Positions 40,353 to 48,886 of a DNA stretch of 64,000 nt are shown here, in pieces. Position 1 is the stretch's first letter; the number at the start of each line of letters is the position of its first letter. This DNA comes from Tepidamorphaceae bacterium (GTDB lineage Bacteria > Pseudomonadota > Alphaproteobacteria > Rhizobiales > Tepidamorphaceae). The DNA lies in NCBI GenBank assembly GCA_028279445.1, contig JANQNT010000023.1, forward strand, positions 1-64,000. The letters are read 5' to 3'. The position numbers and the translations under genes are program-made. Below the pieces are notes generated by a model. That model saw only the letters and a program-made list of their open reading frames with translations. It did not search any database and was not told where the DNA came from.

Positions 40353-41215
40353 ACCTTGATGCGCTCGATGGCCTGCCGCCGCTGCGCGAGGTGATCGCGG
40401 CGCACGATCTGCGTGCCACGAAGGCGCTGGGGCAGAACTTCCTGCTCGACCTCAATCTGACGCGCAAGGTCGCCCGCGCAGCAGGACCGCTCGATGGCGT
40501 GCGGATGCTGGAAATCGGCCCCGGTCCCGGCGGCCTGACCCGCGCCCTGCTGCTGGAAGGTGCCGCCCACGTCACGGCCATCGAGAAGGATGCGCGCTGT
40601 CTTGCCGCGCTGGAACACGTCGCCGCGGCCGCCGGCGGACACCTGAGCGTCGTTTCCGGCGACGCGCTGGCGCTTGACCATGCAGCGATCATGGCGGATG
40701 CGCCAGGTGACGGCCCCGTGCGCCTCGTCGCCAACCTGCCCTACAACGTGGCGACACCGCTGCTGACCGGCTGGCTGTCGGCGGACCCCTGGCCCGCCTG
40801 GTTCGACCGCATGGTGCTGATGTTCCAGCGTGAGGTCGCCGAGCGCATCATTGCCGAACCCGGCAGCGCCTCCTACGGCCGGCTGTCGGTGCTCACCGGC
40901 TGGCGGACCCATGCGCGCATCGTCTTCGATGTACCTGCGCAGGCGTTCACGCCGCCGCCGAAGGTTACCTCAAGCGTGGTGCAGCTCGTGCCGAAGGAGA
41001 TCGCGCATCCATGCTCGCTGCGCGCACTGGAAACGGTGACGCGGGCGGCCTTCGGCCAGCGGCGCAAGATGCTGCGGCAGAGCCTGAAAACGGTCTTCGC
41101 CGATCCCGTCGCCGCGCTTGGCGAAGCCGGTATCGCCGAGACCGCACGCGCCGAAACGGTCGATATCGCTGGCTTCGCAGCACTTGCCCGGCTGCACGCC
41201 GAGGGCGACCGCTAG
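40349..41215 (+). CDS. rsmA: 16S rRNA dimethyladenosine transferase RsmA (KsgA)
   Basis: Dimethylates two adjacent adenosines in helix 45 of 16S rRNA late in 30S assembly. 288 residues. Motifs: [10 protein letters not shown] (27-34, substrate and SAM region), [14 protein letters not shown] (SAM motif I, about 54-67) and [11 protein letters not shown] (motif IV with the NLPY catalytic loop). The last gene of the lpt-surA-pdxA-rsmA series, a widely conserved order. It ends 6 bases from the gmk stop on the other strand. Confidence 0.96.
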   Translation: MNLDALDGLPPLREVIAAHDLRATKALGQNFLLDLNLTRKVARAAGPLDGVRMLEIGPGPGGLTRALLLEGAAHVTAIEKDARCLAALEHVAAAAGGHLSVVSGDALALDHAAIMADAPGDGPVRLVANLPYNVATPLLTGWLSADPWPAWFDRMVLMFQREVAERIIAEPGSASYGRLSVLTGWRTHARIVFDVPAQAFTPPPKVTSSVVQLVPKEIAHPCSLRALETVTRAAFGQRRKMLRQSLKTVFADPVAALGEAGIAETARAETVDIAGFAALARLHAEGDR

Positions 41216-41221
41216 ACGCGC

Positions 41222-41884
41222 TCAGCCCATCGTCTTGAGATCGTCGAGAAGTTGGCGGATGTCGCCGTCGAGCCCAAGCTGGCGCTGACGCCGCTCGCGC
41301 TCCGCCTTGAGGATGGCCAGGACCTTGCCGACGCTCTCATCGACGTCATGATTGACGACGATGTACTGGTACTCGTTCCAGTGCGTGATCTCCGTGCGCG
41401 CATTGGCCAGGCGCCGCGCGATGGTCTGGGGATCGTCCTCGGCACGCCGCTCCAGCCGCTCGCGCAACGCGTCGGCTGACGGCGGCAGGATAAAGATGCC
41501 GACCATGTCGTCGGGACTTGCCTTGCGAATCTGCGCGGCACCCTGCCAATCGATGTCGAACAGCACGTCGCGGCCAGCGCTCAGCGCCGTCTCGACGCTT
41601 TCGCGCGGCGTCGCGTAATAGTTGCCGTGTACCTCGGCCCACTCCAGGAACTCGCCCGCGTCGCGGCGCTTGAGAAAATCGGGCTCGCCCATGAATTGAT
41701 AGTGCACGCCGTCGGCTTCGCTGGGGCGCTTGGGGCGCGTCGTCGCGGAAATCGACAGCGACAGGCCGCTACCACGCTCCTTGTCGAGCACGATGCGCGA
41801 GATGGTCGTCTTGCCGGCGCCCGACGGCGAGGACAGCACCAGCATCAGGCCGCGGCGTGCGGCGTGTTCGCCATTATCACTCAT
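41222..41884 (-). CDS. gmk: Guanylate kinase
   Basis: Phosphorylates GMP to GDP. 220 residues from the ATG at 41884; a GTG two codons upstream is less likely. P-loop SPSGAGKTT (19-27), the GMP-binding segment SISATTRPKRPSE, and the lid region (ERRAEDDPQTIARRL) are intact. It is the last gene of the minus-strand fatty acid, mltG, yicC, gmk series, 72 bases downstream of yicC. Confidence 0.96.
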   Translation of the reverse strand: MSDNGEHAARRGLMLVLSSPSGAGKTTISRIVLDKERGSGLSLSISATTRPKRPSEADGVHYQFMGEPDFLKRRDAGEFLEWAEVHGNYYATPRESVETALSAGRDVLFDIDWQGAAQIRKASPDDMVGIFILPPSADALRERLERRAEDDPQTIARRLANARTEITHWNEYQYIVVNHDVDESVGKVLAILKAERERRQRQLGLDGDIRQLLDDLKTMG

Positions 41885-41956
41885 GTGCACACGCCTTTTA
41901 TCTTGTCTGCGCAGGTCCCGGGCGGAAAACCGGAATCCACTTTTCCTAGACCTGCG

Positions 41957-42832
41957 CTACTCGACATTCTGCACCTGCTCGCGGAACTGATCGATCACGC
42001 TCTTGAGCTGCAGTCCGATCCGCGTCAGCGCCACGTCGTTCGACTTCGAACACAGTGTGTTGGCCTCGCGATTGAACTCCTGGGCGAGGAAATTCAGGTC
42101 GCGGCCGACGGCGCCGCCATTGGCAAGCATGGTCCGCGCCGCTTCCACATGGGCGGCGAGCCGGTCGAGTTCCTCTCGGATGTCAGCCTTGGCCGCCGCC
42201 AGCACCGCCTCCTGATGCAGCCTTTCAGGATCGAGCGCCGGCGCGGCCTCGACAAGCTGTTCGACCGCCTCGCGAAGACGTGCGGCGATGGCCTCGGGCG
42301 TGCGGCACGGCAACGCCTCGGCCTCGCCGGTCAGCGTGGCGACGGTGTCGAGCTGGCCACCGAGGATGATGGCGAGCTTCTCGCCCTCGCTGGCCCGCGC
42401 GGTGTCCAGCGCATCGAGCGCCTGCGCGAAACCGGCCTCCAGCGCCGCATCGCGTTCGGCTTCCTGCTCGGGGTTCAGCGTTGCATCGGTCAGGTCCATC
42501 ACGCCACGAACCGCAAGGATGCCGTCGACGGACGCGGGCTTAGCGCCGGTGGTACGTGCGACCTCCTCGGCAACCGCGATGACTGCGTCCAGCGCCGAAC
42601 GGTTGAGGGTGAGTTGCTGGGCATCGGCGCCTTCGCGGCGCACCGACAGGCTGACATTGACCGAGCCGCGTGACAGCCTCTTCCCGGCCAGATTGCGCGC
42701 CGCCACTTCCAGCCGCTCAAAGCCCGGCGGCAGACGAAAGCGCAGGTCCAGGCCCTTGCCGTTGACCGCGCGCAGGGTCCACTCCCAGTCGAAACCGGCG
42801 ACGCTGCCCGAGACAGCGGCAAAGCCCGTCAT
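41957..42832 (-). CDS. YicC family protein (endoribonuclease-related)
   Basis: 291 residues starting MTGFAAVSGS, the usual YicC beginning. N-terminal YicC domain (WEWTLRAVNGKGLDLRFRLP) and C-terminal DUF1732 region ending NVALTRIGLQLKSVIDQFREQVQNVE. YicC of E. coli has been reported as an endoribonuclease acting on small RNAs; whether this homologue does so is unknown. Position between mltG and gmk is conserved in Hyphomicrobiales. The upstream frame to 42943 lacks a start with family similarity. Confidence 0.9.
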   Translation of the reverse strand: MTGFAAVSGSVAGFDWEWTLRAVNGKGLDLRFRLPPGFERLEVAARNLAGKRLSRGSVNVSLSVRREGADAQQLTLNRSALDAVIAVAEEVARTTGAKPASVDGILAVRGVMDLTDATLNPEQEAERDAALEAGFAQALDALDTARASEGEKLAIILGGQLDTVATLTGEAEALPCRTPEAIAARLREAVEQLVEAAPALDPERLHQEAVLAAAKADIREELDRLAAHVEAARTMLANGGAVGRDLNFLAQEFNREANTLCSKSNDVALTRIGLQLKSVIDQFREQVQNVE

Positions 42833-42885
42833 GCTGCGTATGTGATTGTGCGCTTGCGCCACCTGCGCGCCCCGCGGGTCACTGA

Positions 42886-44019
42886 CTACTGAGTCGCGCC
42901 GTTTGTACCACCATTGCCGCGCTGGCGCTCGATCTCGCGCCACCTGGCAACGTTGCGGTTGTGCTCTTCCAGCGTCTTGGCAAAGGCGTGTCCGCCGGTG
43001 CCGTCGGCGACGAAGAACAGCTCATCGGTCTGCAACGGATTGGCGACCGCCATCAACGACGCACGGCCCACATTGGCGATCGGGCCCGGCGGCAGGCGAT
43101 CGATCTGGTAGGTGTTGTAGTCGTTGGCCGCGTTCAGCTCGGAACGGGTGATGGTGCGCGGCCGCACCCAGGCGTCACCGCCATAAAGCCCGTAGAGAAT
43201 GGTCGGGTCGGATTGCAGCTTCATGCCCAGGCGCAGGCGATTGATGAAAACGGCGGCCACGCGCGGGCGCTCATCGGCCTGACCGGTTTCCTTTTCGACG
43301 ATGGAGGCCAGCGTCAGCAGTTCCTGCGGGCTTGCCAGCGGCAGGTCGGCGGCACGTTTCTCCCAGGCTTCCTCAAGCGCGCTGTCCAGTCCGCCGCGCA
43401 TGCGCGCGATCAGTTCGGCGCGGGAGGAACCGCGCGTGAACTTGTAGGTCTCCGGCAGCAGGGAGCCCTCCGGCGGGATCGCCTCGAGCGCGCCGGTCAG
43501 CACATCGCTGGCGTTGATCAGTTCGACGATCTGCTTGCTGGTGAGACCCTCGGGAACGGTCTGGGCGTGCAGGAGCGCCTTGCCGGACACCAGCTTGTCC
43601 ATCACCGCGCGCATGGAGATGCGCTCTTCAAAGCTGTACTCGCCGGCCTGCAGGGCATCCTGGGTGCCATAGGCGGCGACCCCGGCGACGAACATCCAGG
43701 ACCAGCCGATCACCCCTTCGCGCTCCAGTTGGCGGGCGATCGACTGAACCCCCTGTCCGCGGGAGATCATCACCACCTTGTCCTCGGCCAGGGGGCCTGC
43801 GCTTTCGAACTCGATCTTGCCGAGATAGAGCGCCCCGCCGGCGGCGAGAACCATCAGGAACAGGAAGGAGAGGATGCCGGACAGCGCCACGACGAGCGGA
43901 TTGCGGCTGCGCCGCGAATGGCGGCGGCGCTTGCGTTCGCCGGCAGCGGCAGCCTCGTCGTCGACGTCCGGCAGCGTATCGGGATCGTTGTAGTCGTCTG
44001 CGGTCTCGTGGTCCGACAC
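42886..44019 (-). CDS. mltG: Endolytic murein transglycosylase MltG
   Basis: Cuts nascent peptidoglycan strands near the membrane and is thought to end chain growth. About 377 residues. After an acidic and then basic cytoplasmic tail (DDYNDPDTLPDVDDE, then RKRRRHSRRSR) comes one membrane helix (LVVALSGILSFLFLMVLAAGGALYL). A LysM-like and YceG domain follow, with the catalytic Glu in LASIVEKETGQADERP. I place the start at GTG 44019 because GGAG stands 8 bases upstream; in-frame ATG 44052 and a start at 44067 lack a Shine-Dalgarno and would overlap the hairpin at 44061-44087. Confidence 0.9.
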   Translation of the reverse strand: MSDHETADDYNDPDTLPDVDDEAAAAGERKRRRHSRRSRNPLVVALSGILSFLFLMVLAAGGALYLGKIEFESAGPLAEDKVVMISRGQGVQSIARQLEREGVIGWSWMFVAGVAAYGTQDALQAGEYSFEERISMRAVMDKLVSGKALLHAQTVPEGLTSKQIVELINASDVLTGALEAIPPEGSLLPETYKFTRGSSRAELIARMRGGLDSALEEAWEKRAADLPLASPQELLTLASIVEKETGQADERPRVAAVFINRLRLGMKLQSDPTILYGLYGGDAWVRPRTITRSELNAANDYNTYQIDRLPPGPIANVGRASLMAVANPLQTDELFFVADGTGGHAFAKTLEEHNRNVARWREIERQRGNGGTNGATQ

Positions 44020-44060
44020 GCCTTGGTCTCCAGCGATAAGGTTGTGGTGCATCCACGCGC

Positions 44061-44087
44061 CGCGCACCGATCACGCCTCGGTGCGCG
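44061..44087. terminator. Hairpin between fabF and mltG
   Basis: A perfect 10-bp inverted repeat, CGCGCACCGA and TCGGTGCGCG, with a 7-base loop, lies 11 bases after the fabF stop and before mltG on the same (minus) strand. No T run follows, so it is more likely an attenuating or mRNA-stabilising stem that separates expression of the fatty acid genes from mltG than a strong terminator. Confidence 0.5.
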
Positions 44088-44098
44088 CGCCGAACCGC

Positions 44099-45367
44099 TC
44101 AGGCGTCGTAGCGCCGCATGATCAGCGAGGCGTTGGTGCCACCGAAACCGAAGGAATTGGTCAGAATCGTGTCGACGCTGCGCTCCCGCGCCACGTTCGG
44201 AACCAGATCGATGTCCGTCTCGACGGACGGGTTGTCCAGGTTAAGCGTGGGAGGCACGACCTGATCGCGGATCGAAAGCAGCGAGAAGATCGACTCCACA
44301 GCCCCCGCAGCACCAAGCAGATGGCCGATGGCCGACTTGGTGGAGGACATCGACAGTTCGCCGCCGCGATTACCCACAAGCCGCTCCACCGCCTTGAGTT
44401 CGATCTCGTCGCCCAGCGGGGTCGAAGTGCCATGGGCATTGACGTAGTCGATGTCGCTCGCGGTGATGCCGGCGCGCTTGACGGCCGCCATCATGCAGCG
44501 ATAGGCGCCATCGCCGTCCTCGGACGGAGCGGTGATGTGATAGGCGTCGCCGGACAGGCCGTAACCGATGACTTCGCCGTAGATGGTCGCGCCGCGCGCC
44601 TTGGCGTGCTCAAGTTCCTCAAGCACCACCACGCCGGCGCCCTCGCCGATGACGAAGCCGTCGCGGTCGCGGTCGTAGGGACGCGAGGCGCGCTGGGGAT
44701 CGTCGTTGAAACCGGTCGACAGGGCCCGGCATGCGGCAAAACCGGCCAGCGCCAGACGGCAGACCGCGCCTTCCGCGCCGCCGGCGACCATCACGTCGGC
44801 ATCGTCCAGCGCGATCATCCGCGCTGCATCGCCGATGGCATGCGCGCCGGTCGAGCAGGCCGTGACGACGGCGTGGTTGGGGCCTTTCAGGCCGTGCCGG
44901 ATGGAGATATGGCCGGACGCCAGGTTGATCAGCGCGCCGGGGATGAAGAATGGCGACAGGCGCCGCGCGCCGCGGTCCTTGAGCACATGGGCGGCGTATT
45001 CGATGCCCATCAGGCCGCCAATACCCGAACCCACCACGACGCCCGCACGGAACTGCTCCTCCGCGGTCTTCGGCGTCCAGCCGGAATCCTTCAACGCCTG
45101 CTCGGCGGCGGCGACGGCCAGGATGATGAAGCGGTCGACCTTGCGCTGCTCCTTCGGCTCCATGCAGTCGTCGGGATTGAACGAGCCGTCGCTGCCGTCC
45201 CCGAAACGCACCGGGCAGGCGATCTTCGAAGCGATGTCGGAGACGTCGAAGTCGGTGACCGCGGTGGCGCCGCTGTCGCCCTGGAGCAACCGCCGCCACG
45301 TCGTATCGACGTCCGCGCCGAGTGGCGTGACCGCTCCCATGCCGGTGACAACAACGCGACGAAGCAT
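44099..45367 (-). CDS. fabF: 3-oxoacyl-ACP synthase II
   Basis: Elongation step of fatty acid synthesis: condensation of malonyl-ACP with acyl-ACP. 422 residues from ATG 45367 (MLRRVVVTGMGAVTPLG); ATG 45376, three codons upstream, is the alternative. The Cys-His-His triad is Cys171 (TACSTGAH), His312 (NAHGTSTPLGD) and His349 (SAIGHLLGAAG). It follows acpP on the same strand with an 88-base gap. Confidence 0.96.
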   Translation of the reverse strand: MLRRVVVTGMGAVTPLGADVDTTWRRLLQGDSGATAVTDFDVSDIASKIACPVRFGDGSDGSFNPDDCMEPKEQRKVDRFIILAVAAAEQALKDSGWTPKTAEEQFRAGVVVGSGIGGLMGIEYAAHVLKDRGARRLSPFFIPGALINLASGHISIRHGLKGPNHAVVTACSTGAHAIGDAARMIALDDADVMVAGGAEGAVCRLALAGFAACRALSTGFNDDPQRASRPYDRDRDGFVIGEGAGVVVLEELEHAKARGATIYGEVIGYGLSGDAYHITAPSEDGDGAYRCMMAAVKRAGITASDIDYVNAHGTSTPLGDEIELKAVERLVGNRGGELSMSSTKSAIGHLLGAAGAVESIFSLLSIRDQVVPPTLNLDNPSVETDIDLVPNVARERSVDTILTNSFGFGGTNASLIMRRYDA

Positions 45368-45455
45368 AGCCGACATACCCTATTGAACCGCGCCCGCAGC
45401 GGACGCGGTCATGCCGTGATCGTGCCTGACGGAATTGCGCGAGGCGGTATGCCGG

Positions 45456-45692
45456 TCAGGCAGCGTTCTTTTCCAGGAACTTTACGGCGTCGCCGACGGT
45501 CAGGATCGTTTCCGCAGCGTCGTCTGGAATTTCGCACCCGAATTCTTCTTCGAACGCCATGACGAGCTCGACCGTGTCGAGACTGTCCGCGCCCAGATCA
45601 TCGATGAAGCTCGCGTTTTCCGCGACCTTGTCGGCATCCACGCCAAGATGCTCCACCACAATCTTCTTCACGCGATCAGCAATGCTGCTCAT
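45456..45692 (-). CDS. acpP: Acyl carrier protein
   Basis: 78 residues, strongly acidic. Ser37 in [15 protein letters not shown] is the phosphopantetheine attachment site. A good Shine-Dalgarno (GAGGAG) precedes ATG 45692. The gap of 267 bases to fabG upstream is longer than elsewhere in the cluster, so acpP probably has its own promoter, as is usual given the large amount of ACP needed. Confidence 0.98.
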   Translation of the reverse strand: MSSIADRVKKIVVEHLGVDADKVAENASFIDDLGADSLDTVELVMAFEEEFGCEIPDDAAETILTVGDAVKFLEKNAA

Positions 45693-45959
45693 GACATCTC
45701 CTCGATACTCCGCGCAGTTACCGCGACAGTTGTTGATAGCCTCCGGCCTGCCGACGCAAAACCGCTGGAGACCCCCTGTGGCGCCGCCACCCGTCCGCTC
45801 TGGAACGGCCCGCAAGCACCCCAACCCGACCAGCGCCTGGAATCAAGGAATCCCGTCGCCTCCCTTGGCGAGTTTGGACGCTGGTAACACACTTTTTTTC
45901 ACATTGCCAGAAGCCGCAAGGGCCCCGATCCCGGCTCCGGAAGCCTCCGGGTTCCAGCG

Positions 45960-46721
45960 TCAAACCATGGCCATTCCGCCATTGACGTGAATGGTCTGGC
46001 CGGTGATGTAGGCGGCTTCGTCGCTGGCCAGGAAGACAGCCGCCTGGGCCACCTCCTCGACCGCGCCCAGCCGGCCGGCGGGAACGCGCGACAGGATCGC
46101 TTCCCGCTGCTTGTCGTTGAGGGCGTCGGTCATCGCCGTGGCGATGAAACCGGGTGCCAGGCAATTGACGGTGATGTTGCGGCTGGCGACCTCATAGGCC
46201 AGCGACTTGGACATGCCGACGAGGCCCGCCTTGCTGGCGCAATAGTTGCCCTGCCCCGGATTGCCGATGGCGCCCACCACCGAGGTGATGGAGATGATGC
46301 GGCCATAGCGCCGGCGCATCATCTTGGCGACAGCCGCGCGCGTCAGGCGGAAGGCCGCCGTCAGGTTGACCTGGATGACGTCGTCCCACTCCGCATCCTT
46401 CATGCGCAGGAACAGGTTGTCGCGCGTGATGCCGGCATTGTTGACCAGGATATCCAGCGTCTCCATCGCCTCCTCGGCGCGCTCGACAAGCCCATCGACG
46501 GCCTCGAGATCGGCCAGATTGCAGACCAGCGGATGGACCCGCTCGCCGAGATCGCCGGCCAGCGCATCAAGCGCATCCTCGCGGGTGCCGGTGATGGCGA
46601 CCGTCGCGCCCCGGGCATGCAGGGCGCGGGCGATGGCACCGCCGATGCCGCCGCTGGCGCCGGTCACCATGGCCGTCTTGCCACTGAGATCGAAGGGTGT
46701 GTCTGTCATCGTTGTGTCCAT
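45960..46721 (-). CDS. fabG: 3-oxoacyl-ACP reductase
   Basis: NADPH-dependent reduction of 3-oxoacyl-ACP. 253 residues from ATG 46721; ATG 46709 (MTDTPFDLSGK) is equally plausible. SDR features: TGASGGIG (20-27), NNAG (94-97), and Tyr160-x3-Lys164 in NYCASKAG. Terminal GGMAMV is the usual FabG ending. Located between fabD and acpP, which separates it from the related SDR at 57333. Confidence 0.96.
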   Translation of the reverse strand: MDTTMTDTPFDLSGKTAMVTGASGGIGGAIARALHARGATVAITGTREDALDALAGDLGERVHPLVCNLADLEAVDGLVERAEEAMETLDILVNNAGITRDNLFLRMKDAEWDDVIQVNLTAAFRLTRAAVAKMMRRRYGRIISITSVVGAIGNPGQGNYCASKAGLVGMSKSLAYEVASRNITVNCLAPGFIATAMTDALNDKQREAILSRVPAGRLGAVEEVAQAAVFLASDEAAYITGQTIHVNGGMAMV

Positions 46722-46754
46722 CAGGATCGAAAAGCGCTGAGCCCCCGGAAAGGC

Positions 46755-47687
46755 TCAGCCGTGCAGGGCCGCAATGTCGCCCGGCGTGCCGACGGCCTTG
46801 CCGGTCAGCGCCCGGTCGACGCGCCGGGCGAGCCCGGTCAACACCTTGCCGGCGCCGATCTCGTAGAGCGTGTCGATGCCGTTGGCCGCCATCCAGGCAA
46901 CCGATTCCCGCCAGCGGACCGTGCCGGTGACCTGTTCGACCAGACGCACGCGGATGTCGGCCGGATCGCTGATCGGCGCGGCAAGCACGTTGGCGACCAC
47001 CGGAACGGCGGGCGCGTGCATCGTCACCTCGGCAAGCGCGGCGGCCATTTCCTCGGCCGCCGGCGCCATCAGCGCACAATGGAAAGGCGCACTCACCGGC
47101 AGCATCACGGCGCGCTGGGCACCGCGGTCCTTGGCAAGCTCGGCGGCGCGCTCCACCGCCGCCGCGCTGCCGGAAACCACCACCTGCCCCGGCGCGTTGT
47201 CGTTGGCGACCTGGCACACCGCGCCGTCGGCGGCATCGGCGGCCAGTGCAGCAACGGCGTCGAACTCAAGCCCGAGGATCGCCGCCATGGCGCCCTCGCC
47301 CACCGGAACCGCGCGCTGCATGGCCTGGCCGCGCAGCTTCAGCAGCCGCGCCGCATCGGACAGCGAAAACGTCCCCGCGGCGGCAAGCGCGGAGTATTCG
47401 CCCAGCGAATGCCCGGCGACATGGCTCGCGTTGCCGGCCACCGTGATGCCCTCGGCCTCGAGCGCGCGAACCGCCGCCATCGACACCGACATCAACGCGG
47501 GCTGGGCGTTCTGGGTCAGCGTCAGTTCGTCCTCCGGGCCGTCCCACATCAGCGCGGAGAGCGTCTGACCGAGCGCCTCGTCGACCTCTTCGAACACCGC
47601 ACGGGCGGCGGGACAGGCCTCGGCGAGCGCCTTGCCCATGCCGACCTTCTGGCTGCCCTGGCCGGGAAAGGTGAAACAGATGCTCAT
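46755..47687 (-). CDS. fabD: Malonyl-CoA:ACP transacylase
   Basis: Transfers malonate from CoA to ACP. 310 residues from ATG 47687 (MSICFTFPGQGSQKVGMG); a GTG 6 codons upstream was rejected. The catalytic Ser94 is in GHSLGEYSA; the partner His is in ASAPFHCAL-like PVSAPFHCALM. First gene of the minus-strand fatty acid cluster, divergent from rpsF. Confidence 0.96.
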   Translation of the reverse strand: MSICFTFPGQGSQKVGMGKALAEACPAARAVFEEVDEALGQTLSALMWDGPEDELTLTQNAQPALMSVSMAAVRALEAEGITVAGNASHVAGHSLGEYSALAAAGTFSLSDAARLLKLRGQAMQRAVPVGEGAMAAILGLEFDAVAALAADAADGAVCQVANDNAPGQVVVSGSAAAVERAAELAKDRGAQRAVMLPVSAPFHCALMAPAAEEMAAALAEVTMHAPAVPVVANVLAAPISDPADIRVRLVEQVTGTVRWRESVAWMAANGIDTLYEIGAGKVLTGLARRVDRALTGKAVGTPGDIAALHG

Positions 47688-47785
47688 CGGTTCGGGGAAC
47701 TCCACACGGGATCGGGCGGGTTGAGCGGGTGGCGTCCAAGACCGTATCCGCCGCGCCTTGTCAAGCCGGGCCAGGCGAAATGGTG

Positions 47786-47813
47786 TTGCACCGCAGCGCC
47801 AGATGGGTATAAC
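47786..47813 (+). promoter_or_regulatory. Candidate promoter of the rpsF operon
   Basis: TTGCAC (47786-47791), 16-base spacer, TATAAC (47808-47813): a good match to the sigma-70-type consensus in an otherwise GC-rich stretch. Transcription would start near 47820, giving a leader of about 240 bases before rpsF. Confidence 0.65.
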
Positions 47814-47955
47814 ACGCGCTTCCCGCGAGGGCCCGGCCGGGGGCTGAACGGAAGTCTGCGGGGCTTGAAGACGTTACGGCGTCGGATGGTTCCCACAGAA
47901 GGATGGCAAGGTGTCATCCGACTTCCCGTGTTCCCGCTCTTCGAGACCGAAGCGA

Positions 47956-48054
47956 AACGCCTTTCTCCTGTTCTGCCGCGACATCGGCAGCCGAAGGCTT
48001 TCGAACGAGGCTTGGCGCCAGTCTTCGCATCGGGTGACACGAGAGAAAGGCGTT
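47956..48054 (+). promoter_or_regulatory. rpsF leader stem sequestering the ribosome binding site
   Basis: AACGCCTTTCTC (47956-47967) is the exact complement of GAGAAAGGCGTT (48043-48054), which contains the Shine-Dalgarno (AGAAAGG, 8 bases before the ATG at 48059). The 75-base loop has a TGCCG/CGGCA hairpin and further short stems with CCG triplets. S6:S18 autoregulation through rpsF leaders is known in several phyla; this may be a version of it, but the known motif was not positively matched. Confidence 0.55.
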
Positions 48055-48058
48055 ATTC

Positions 48059-48535
48059 ATGCCGCTATACGAACACATATTCCTGGCGCGCCAGGACGTC
48101 TCGGCCCAGCAGGTCGAGACACTGACCGAACAGATGTCCACCATCCTCACCGAGAATGGCGGCAAGGTCGGCAAGACGGAGCACTGGGGCCTGCGTCCGC
48201 TGTCGTACCGCATCAACAAGAACCGCAAGGCCCACTACACGCTGATCGATATCGACGCGCCGCACGCAGCGGTCGCGGAGATGGAGCGGCAGATGCGCAT
48301 CAACGACGATATCCTGCGCTTCATGACGATCCGTGTCGACGAGCACACCGACCAGCCGTCGGCGATCCTGACCCGGCGCGACCGCGACGACCGCCGTGGT
48401 GGGCGTCGTGACGATCGCCGTCCGCCGCGTGGCGACCGTGAAGGTCGCGGTGACCGCGAGCCGCGCGGCGACCGCGAACCGCGCGCCGAGCGCACTGGCG
48501 GCGACGATGCGCCCAAGACCGAGCAGGAGGGCTGA
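48059..48535 (+). CDS. rpsF: 30S ribosomal protein S6
   Basis: 158 residues. The conserved S6 domain fills about residues 1-100 ([39 protein letters not shown]). After it comes a tail of about 55 residues dominated by Arg, Asp and Gly in repeated [17 protein letters not shown] units. Extended S6 tails occur in alphaproteobacteria. It heads rpsF-rpsR with a 3-base gap to rpsR. Confidence 0.97.
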   Translation: MPLYEHIFLARQDVSAQQVETLTEQMSTILTENGGKVGKTEHWGLRPLSYRINKNRKAHYTLIDIDAPHAAVAEMERQMRINDDILRFMTIRVDEHTDQPSAILTRRDRDDRRGGRRDDRRPPRGDREGRGDREPRGDREPRAERTGGDDAPKTEQEG

Positions 48536-48538
48536 TCC

Positions 48539-48793
48539 ATGAGCCTGCCCAACATTGCCCAGCTTCCGGTACGCCGGCCGTTCCACCGCCGCCGCAAGAC
48601 CTGCCCTTTCTCCGGCGCCAGCGCGCCGAAGATCGACTACAAGGATCCCAAGCTGCTGCAGCGCTACATGTCGGAGCGCGGCAAGATCGTGCCGAGCCGC
48701 ATCACCGCCGTGTCCGCCAAGAAACAGCGCGAACTTGCCCGCGCCATCAAGCGGGCGCGCTTTCTGGGCCTGCTGCCCTACGTAATGAAGTAG
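48539..48793 (+). CDS. rpsR: 30S ribosomal protein S18
   Basis: 84 residues, binding 16S rRNA together with S6. Typical features are the [13 protein letters not shown]-terminal region, [26 protein letters not shown] and the basic C terminus [15 protein letters not shown]. It starts 3 bases after the rpsF stop. The single cysteine in the KTCPFSG segment is the remnant of a zinc-binding motif in other bacteria. Confidence 0.98.
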   Translation: MSLPNIAQLPVRRPFHRRRKTCPFSGASAPKIDYKDPKLLQRYMSERGKIVPSRITAVSAKKQRELARAIKRARFLGLLPYVMK

Positions 48794-48886
48794 CACGGGA
48801 CCCGACCCACGGTTGGGGCGGGCGGCGCGTCGCGCAGGACCCGTCTCTAACCGCTTTCCGGCAAACGGAAACGCGGGACAGCTCTC

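Larger units (their letters stand above)
47688..48058. other. 371-bp divergent region between fabD and rpsF
   Basis: No gene is supported here. The plus strand carries a promoter (47786-47813) and about 240 bases of rpsF leader with two notable stems: GTCGGATG/CATCCGAC (47881-47888 with 47915-47922) and a perfect 12-bp pairing of 47956-47967 with 48043-48054 that covers the rpsF Shine-Dalgarno. A fabD promoter on the minus strand must also lie here, but I could not pick one. Confidence 0.65.

Noticed and set aside
45937..45950. Small hairpin CCGGA/TCCGG near the fabG stop as a terminator
   Set aside because: Only 5 bp and the run nearby is A-rich on the relevant minus strand rather than T-rich.
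45987..48125. 712-codon plus-strand frame opposite fabG and fabD
   Set aside because: Shadow frame of genuine genes with catalytic motifs; it also runs through the rpsF promoter and leader.
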